Below are positions 5,910 through 7,005 of a DNA stretch of 7,005 bases, piece by piece. The notes beneath the pieces are model-generated. The model did not search any database. It saw nothing but the letters and a program-made list of their open reading frames with translations, and was not told the DNA's origin. Every line of letters starts with the position of its first letter. Positions within the stretch are counted from its first letter, which is position 1. A program made the position numbers and the translations under genes. Source of the DNA: Clostridia bacterium (GTDB taxonomy: Bacteria; Bacillota; Clostridia; TANB77; CAG-508); the NCBI GenBank assembly GCA_022791735.1, contig JAAVZQ010000097.1:1-7005 (forward strand). Reading direction: 5' to 3'.

Positions 5910-6555
5910 ATGAAAGTAATAGAAATTGGAGCTGAAAGTTACCCTAAAAAGCTTTTAAACATATATGATATACCAAAAAAGCTATATGTAATTGGAAATG
6001 AAAAGATACTAAACGATTTTGGAATAGCCATTGTTGGTACAAGAAATGCAAGCAAATATGGACAGGAAATAACAAAGTCTCTAGCATATGGACTTGCCAA
6101 ACAAGGGGTTTGTATAATAAGTGGGTTAGCAAGAGGAATAGATACAGCTGCACATACAGGGGCACTTATGGCGAAAGGTAAAACTATTGCAGTACTTGGA
6201 AGCGGATTTGGAAATATTTATCCAAGAGAAAATACAGAGCTTATCTTAAATATAATAAATCATGGAGGAGCAATAATTACTGAGTACAATGTAAATGAAA
6301 AACCATTACCTCAAAATTTTCCAAGGAGAAATAGAATAATAAGTGGGTTAAGTGAAGGGGTAGTTGTAACAGAAGCGGGAGAAAGAAGCGGCAGCTTAAT
6401 TACAGCAGATATTGCTTTAGAACAAGGAAAGGAGGTGTTTGCAGTTCCGCGGAAATGTACTATCGAAAACTTCAAAAGGTACAAATGCACTAATAAAACA
6501 AGGTGCAAAACTTACAGAGAATATATTTGATATCTTAGAAGAATATATAGATTAA
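5910..6555 (+). CDS. dprA: Minimal DprA/Smf DNA-processing protein, with one CGG +1 recoding site
   Basis: DprA binds single-stranded DNA in the cytoplasm and loads RecA during uptake of transforming DNA. The start is ATG 5910, a few bases after GAAGGTGA; the longer in-frame start at 5868 lies inside the terminator hairpin. With one +1 shift the product is 214 residues, covering essentially only the Rossmann-like core: YPKKLLNIYDIPKKLYVIGN, IAIVGTRNASKYG, ISGLARGIDTAAHTGAL, IAVLGSG, NFPRRNRIISGLSEG, EAGERSGSLITA, EVFAVP-G-NVLSK and GTNALIKQGA. CGGA 6450-6453 supplies Gly181. Without the shift a short wrong tail ends at 6528-6530. The usual N-terminal SAM-like domain and C-terminal winged helix are absent, so it is shorter than the common 280-370 residue forms. 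Out-of-frame CGG at 6203, 6376 and 6389 causes no shift. Confidence 0.9.
6450..6453 (+). other. CGGA +1 recoding site in dprA (Gly181)
   Basis: In-frame CGG+A after CCG (Pro), in the near-invariant AVPGN motif of DprA. GGAGGTG lies about a dozen bases upstream (6430-6436); this may be chance, since other sites lack it. Confidence 0.8.
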
Positions 6556-6570
6556 AATTAATCTATATAT
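6543..6570 (+). repeat. AT-only palindrome over the dprA stop codon
   Basis: ATATATAGATTAA (6543-6555) and TTAATCTATATAT (6558-6570) are perfect inverted arms separated by AA, with the dprA TAA inside. No T-tract follows on the + strand, so it is at best a weak terminator or a transcript-end hairpin. It could also be a regulatory site for the next promoter. Confidence 0.4.
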
Positions 6571-6582
6571 TATCGAAAAAGC

Positions 6583-6611
6583 TTGATTTAGTTTTATAGT
6601 TATGGTAATAT
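6583..6611 (+). promoter_or_regulatory. Putative sigma-A promoter with extended -10 for the repeat-protein gene
   Basis: TTGATT (6583-6588), a 17-base spacer and TAATAT (6606-6611) preceded by TGG match a housekeeping promoter with extended -10. It sits 31 bases before the next start codon. The prediction is from consensus only. Confidence 0.5.
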
Positions 6612-6641
6612 GGAGATATCCATTGAAAGGAGGTGAAAAGT

Positions 6642-6947
6642 ATGAGAGATGAACAATTTGAGATATTAGTATCATTGATTAATGAAACAAAAGAAGATAT
6701 AAGAGATGAAACAAAAGAGCAGTATGATACATTAGTATCATTGATTGGTAAAACAAAAGAAGACATAAATGAACTAAGGAATGAAACAATAGAAGGTTTT
6801 GAAAATGTAAAAACCGAAATAAGAGAGGAATTTAGAGAAGGCATTGAAGATGTAAAAACCGAATTAAGAACTGAATTCAGAGAAGGATTTGAAGACGTAA
6901 AAATTGAATTAAAAACCGAAGTCAAAAAAGAATTGAAAGACACGTAA
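6642..6947 (+). CDS. Unidentified coiled-coil repeat protein, in-frame TAA; repeats continue to the window end
   Basis: I do not recognise a family. ATG 6642 follows an excellent ribosome binding site AAAGGAGGTG (6626-6635); the GTG at 6633 lies within that site. The product is 101 residues to TAA 6945-6947: highly charged, Glu/Lys-rich, without cysteine, signal peptide or membrane segment. It has two 22-residue repeats (QFEILVSLINETKEDI.. and QYDTLVSLIGKTKEDI.., bases 6654-6719 and 6720-6785). A run of 15-residue repeats follows (GFENVKTEIREEFRE, GIEDVKTELRTEFRE, GFEDVKIELKTEVKK), predicted as a continuous amphipathic helix. The same frame continues after the TAA with DDIRGEFKKDLTELRITAK to the window end. 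So either the gene carries a nonsense change or it ends there by a recent mutation. There is no CGG in it. Confidence 0.6.
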   Translation: MRDEQFEILVSLINETKEDIRDETKEQYDTLVSLIGKTKEDINELRNETIEGFENVKTEIREEFREGIEDVKTELRTEFREGFEDVKIELKTEVKKELKDT

Positions 6948-7005
6948 GACGACATAAGAGGTGAATTCAAAAAAGACTTAACCGAATTGAGAATAACTGC
7001 CAAAA
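6795..7005 (+). repeat. Tandem 45-base (15-codon) coding repeats
   Basis: Units lie at 6795-6839, 6840-6884, 6885-6929 and 6930-6974, with a partial unit 6975-7005. The first three are close in nucleotide sequence (GAAGAYGTAAAA-type cores). The fourth keeps the exact 45-base length and ends GAATTCAAAAAA like the others, but has TAA at the codon that is lysine (AAA) in units 1-3. Confidence 0.75.

Noticed and set aside
321..6453. Ordinary pseudogenes or random sequencing indels as the cause of the seven frameshifts
   Set aside because: Random indels would hit varied bases, directions and phases. All seven are +1, all involve C before GG, all sit at codon phase and at a conserved glycine, and no other damage is present. 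A systematic base-calling artefact is not fully excluded without reads, but the flanking bases share no motif and most GG dinucleotides are untouched.
321..6453. Simple reassignment of CGG to Trp or Gln, as known in some Bacillota
   Set aside because: A triplet reassignment would keep the frame. Here the frame changes at each CGG and the expected residue is glycine.
5630..6453. prfB-like frameshift stimulators (Shine-Dalgarno-like sequence plus slippery codon plus stop)
   Set aside because: Purine-rich stretches precede the folD and dprA sites, but at different distances (adjacent, and about a dozen bases), and the other five sites lack them. No stop codon is at the shift point.
6563..7003. 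Open frame of 146 codons on the minus strand
   Set aside because: It is antisense to the repeat gene, Ser/Phe/Leu-rich because it mirrors Glu/Lys codons, and has no ribosome binding site.

Overview
This is an AT-rich, low-GC Gram-positive window, most like an (uncultured?) member of the Clostridia/Bacillota. The signs are purine-rich coding strands, AGGAGG-type ribosome binding sites, AGA-dominated arginine codons and a clostridial-type DUF4364 gene. All recognised genes lie on the + strand. The order is mtaB (3' part), serS, engB/ysxC, a DUF4364 gene, proS, folD, dprA, and an unidentified coiled-coil repeat gene that runs to the window edge.

The outstanding observation is that five of the seven recognised genes (mtaB, engB, DUF4364, folD, dprA) appear frameshifted, with seven +1 shifts in total (engB and DUF4364 have two each). 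At every one, an in-frame CGG stands where the family needs a glycine, and the next base completes CGGA (six times) or CGGG (once). Dropping the C, or reading the four bases as one glycine codon, restores a full-length conserved protein. Examples are VGFP-G-ETEEEF in MtaB, GKSNV-G-KSS in EngB, and AVP-G-N in DprA. The window has seven in-frame CGG codons and all seven are shift points. CGG also occurs eleven times out of frame inside the genes, and none of those is associated with a shift. CGG never encodes an ordinary residue, although CGT, CGC and CGA are all used for arginine. This looks like systematic recoding: CGG as a non-triplet codon, with CGG-R read as glycine by +1 frameshifting or by a quadruplet-reading tRNA-Gly. 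It does not look like decay of five housekeeping genes.

The rest is mostly housekeeping: tRNA modification (MtaB), two aminoacyl-tRNA synthetases (SerRS and a eukaryote/archaeal-like ProRS), a ribosome-assembly GTPase (EngB), one-carbon folate metabolism (FolD) and DNA uptake/recombination (a minimal DprA). DUF4364 and proS are one base apart and probably translationally coupled. A hairpin terminator follows folD. The 214-base proS-folD gap is unusual: it holds a 127-base imperfect palindrome plus a second, competing complementarity that ends just before the folD ribosome binding site.

The last gene has its own extended -10 promoter and a strong ribosome binding site. It encodes 22-residue and then 15-residue repeats, and the 15-residue pattern continues in frame past a TAA stop to the window end.
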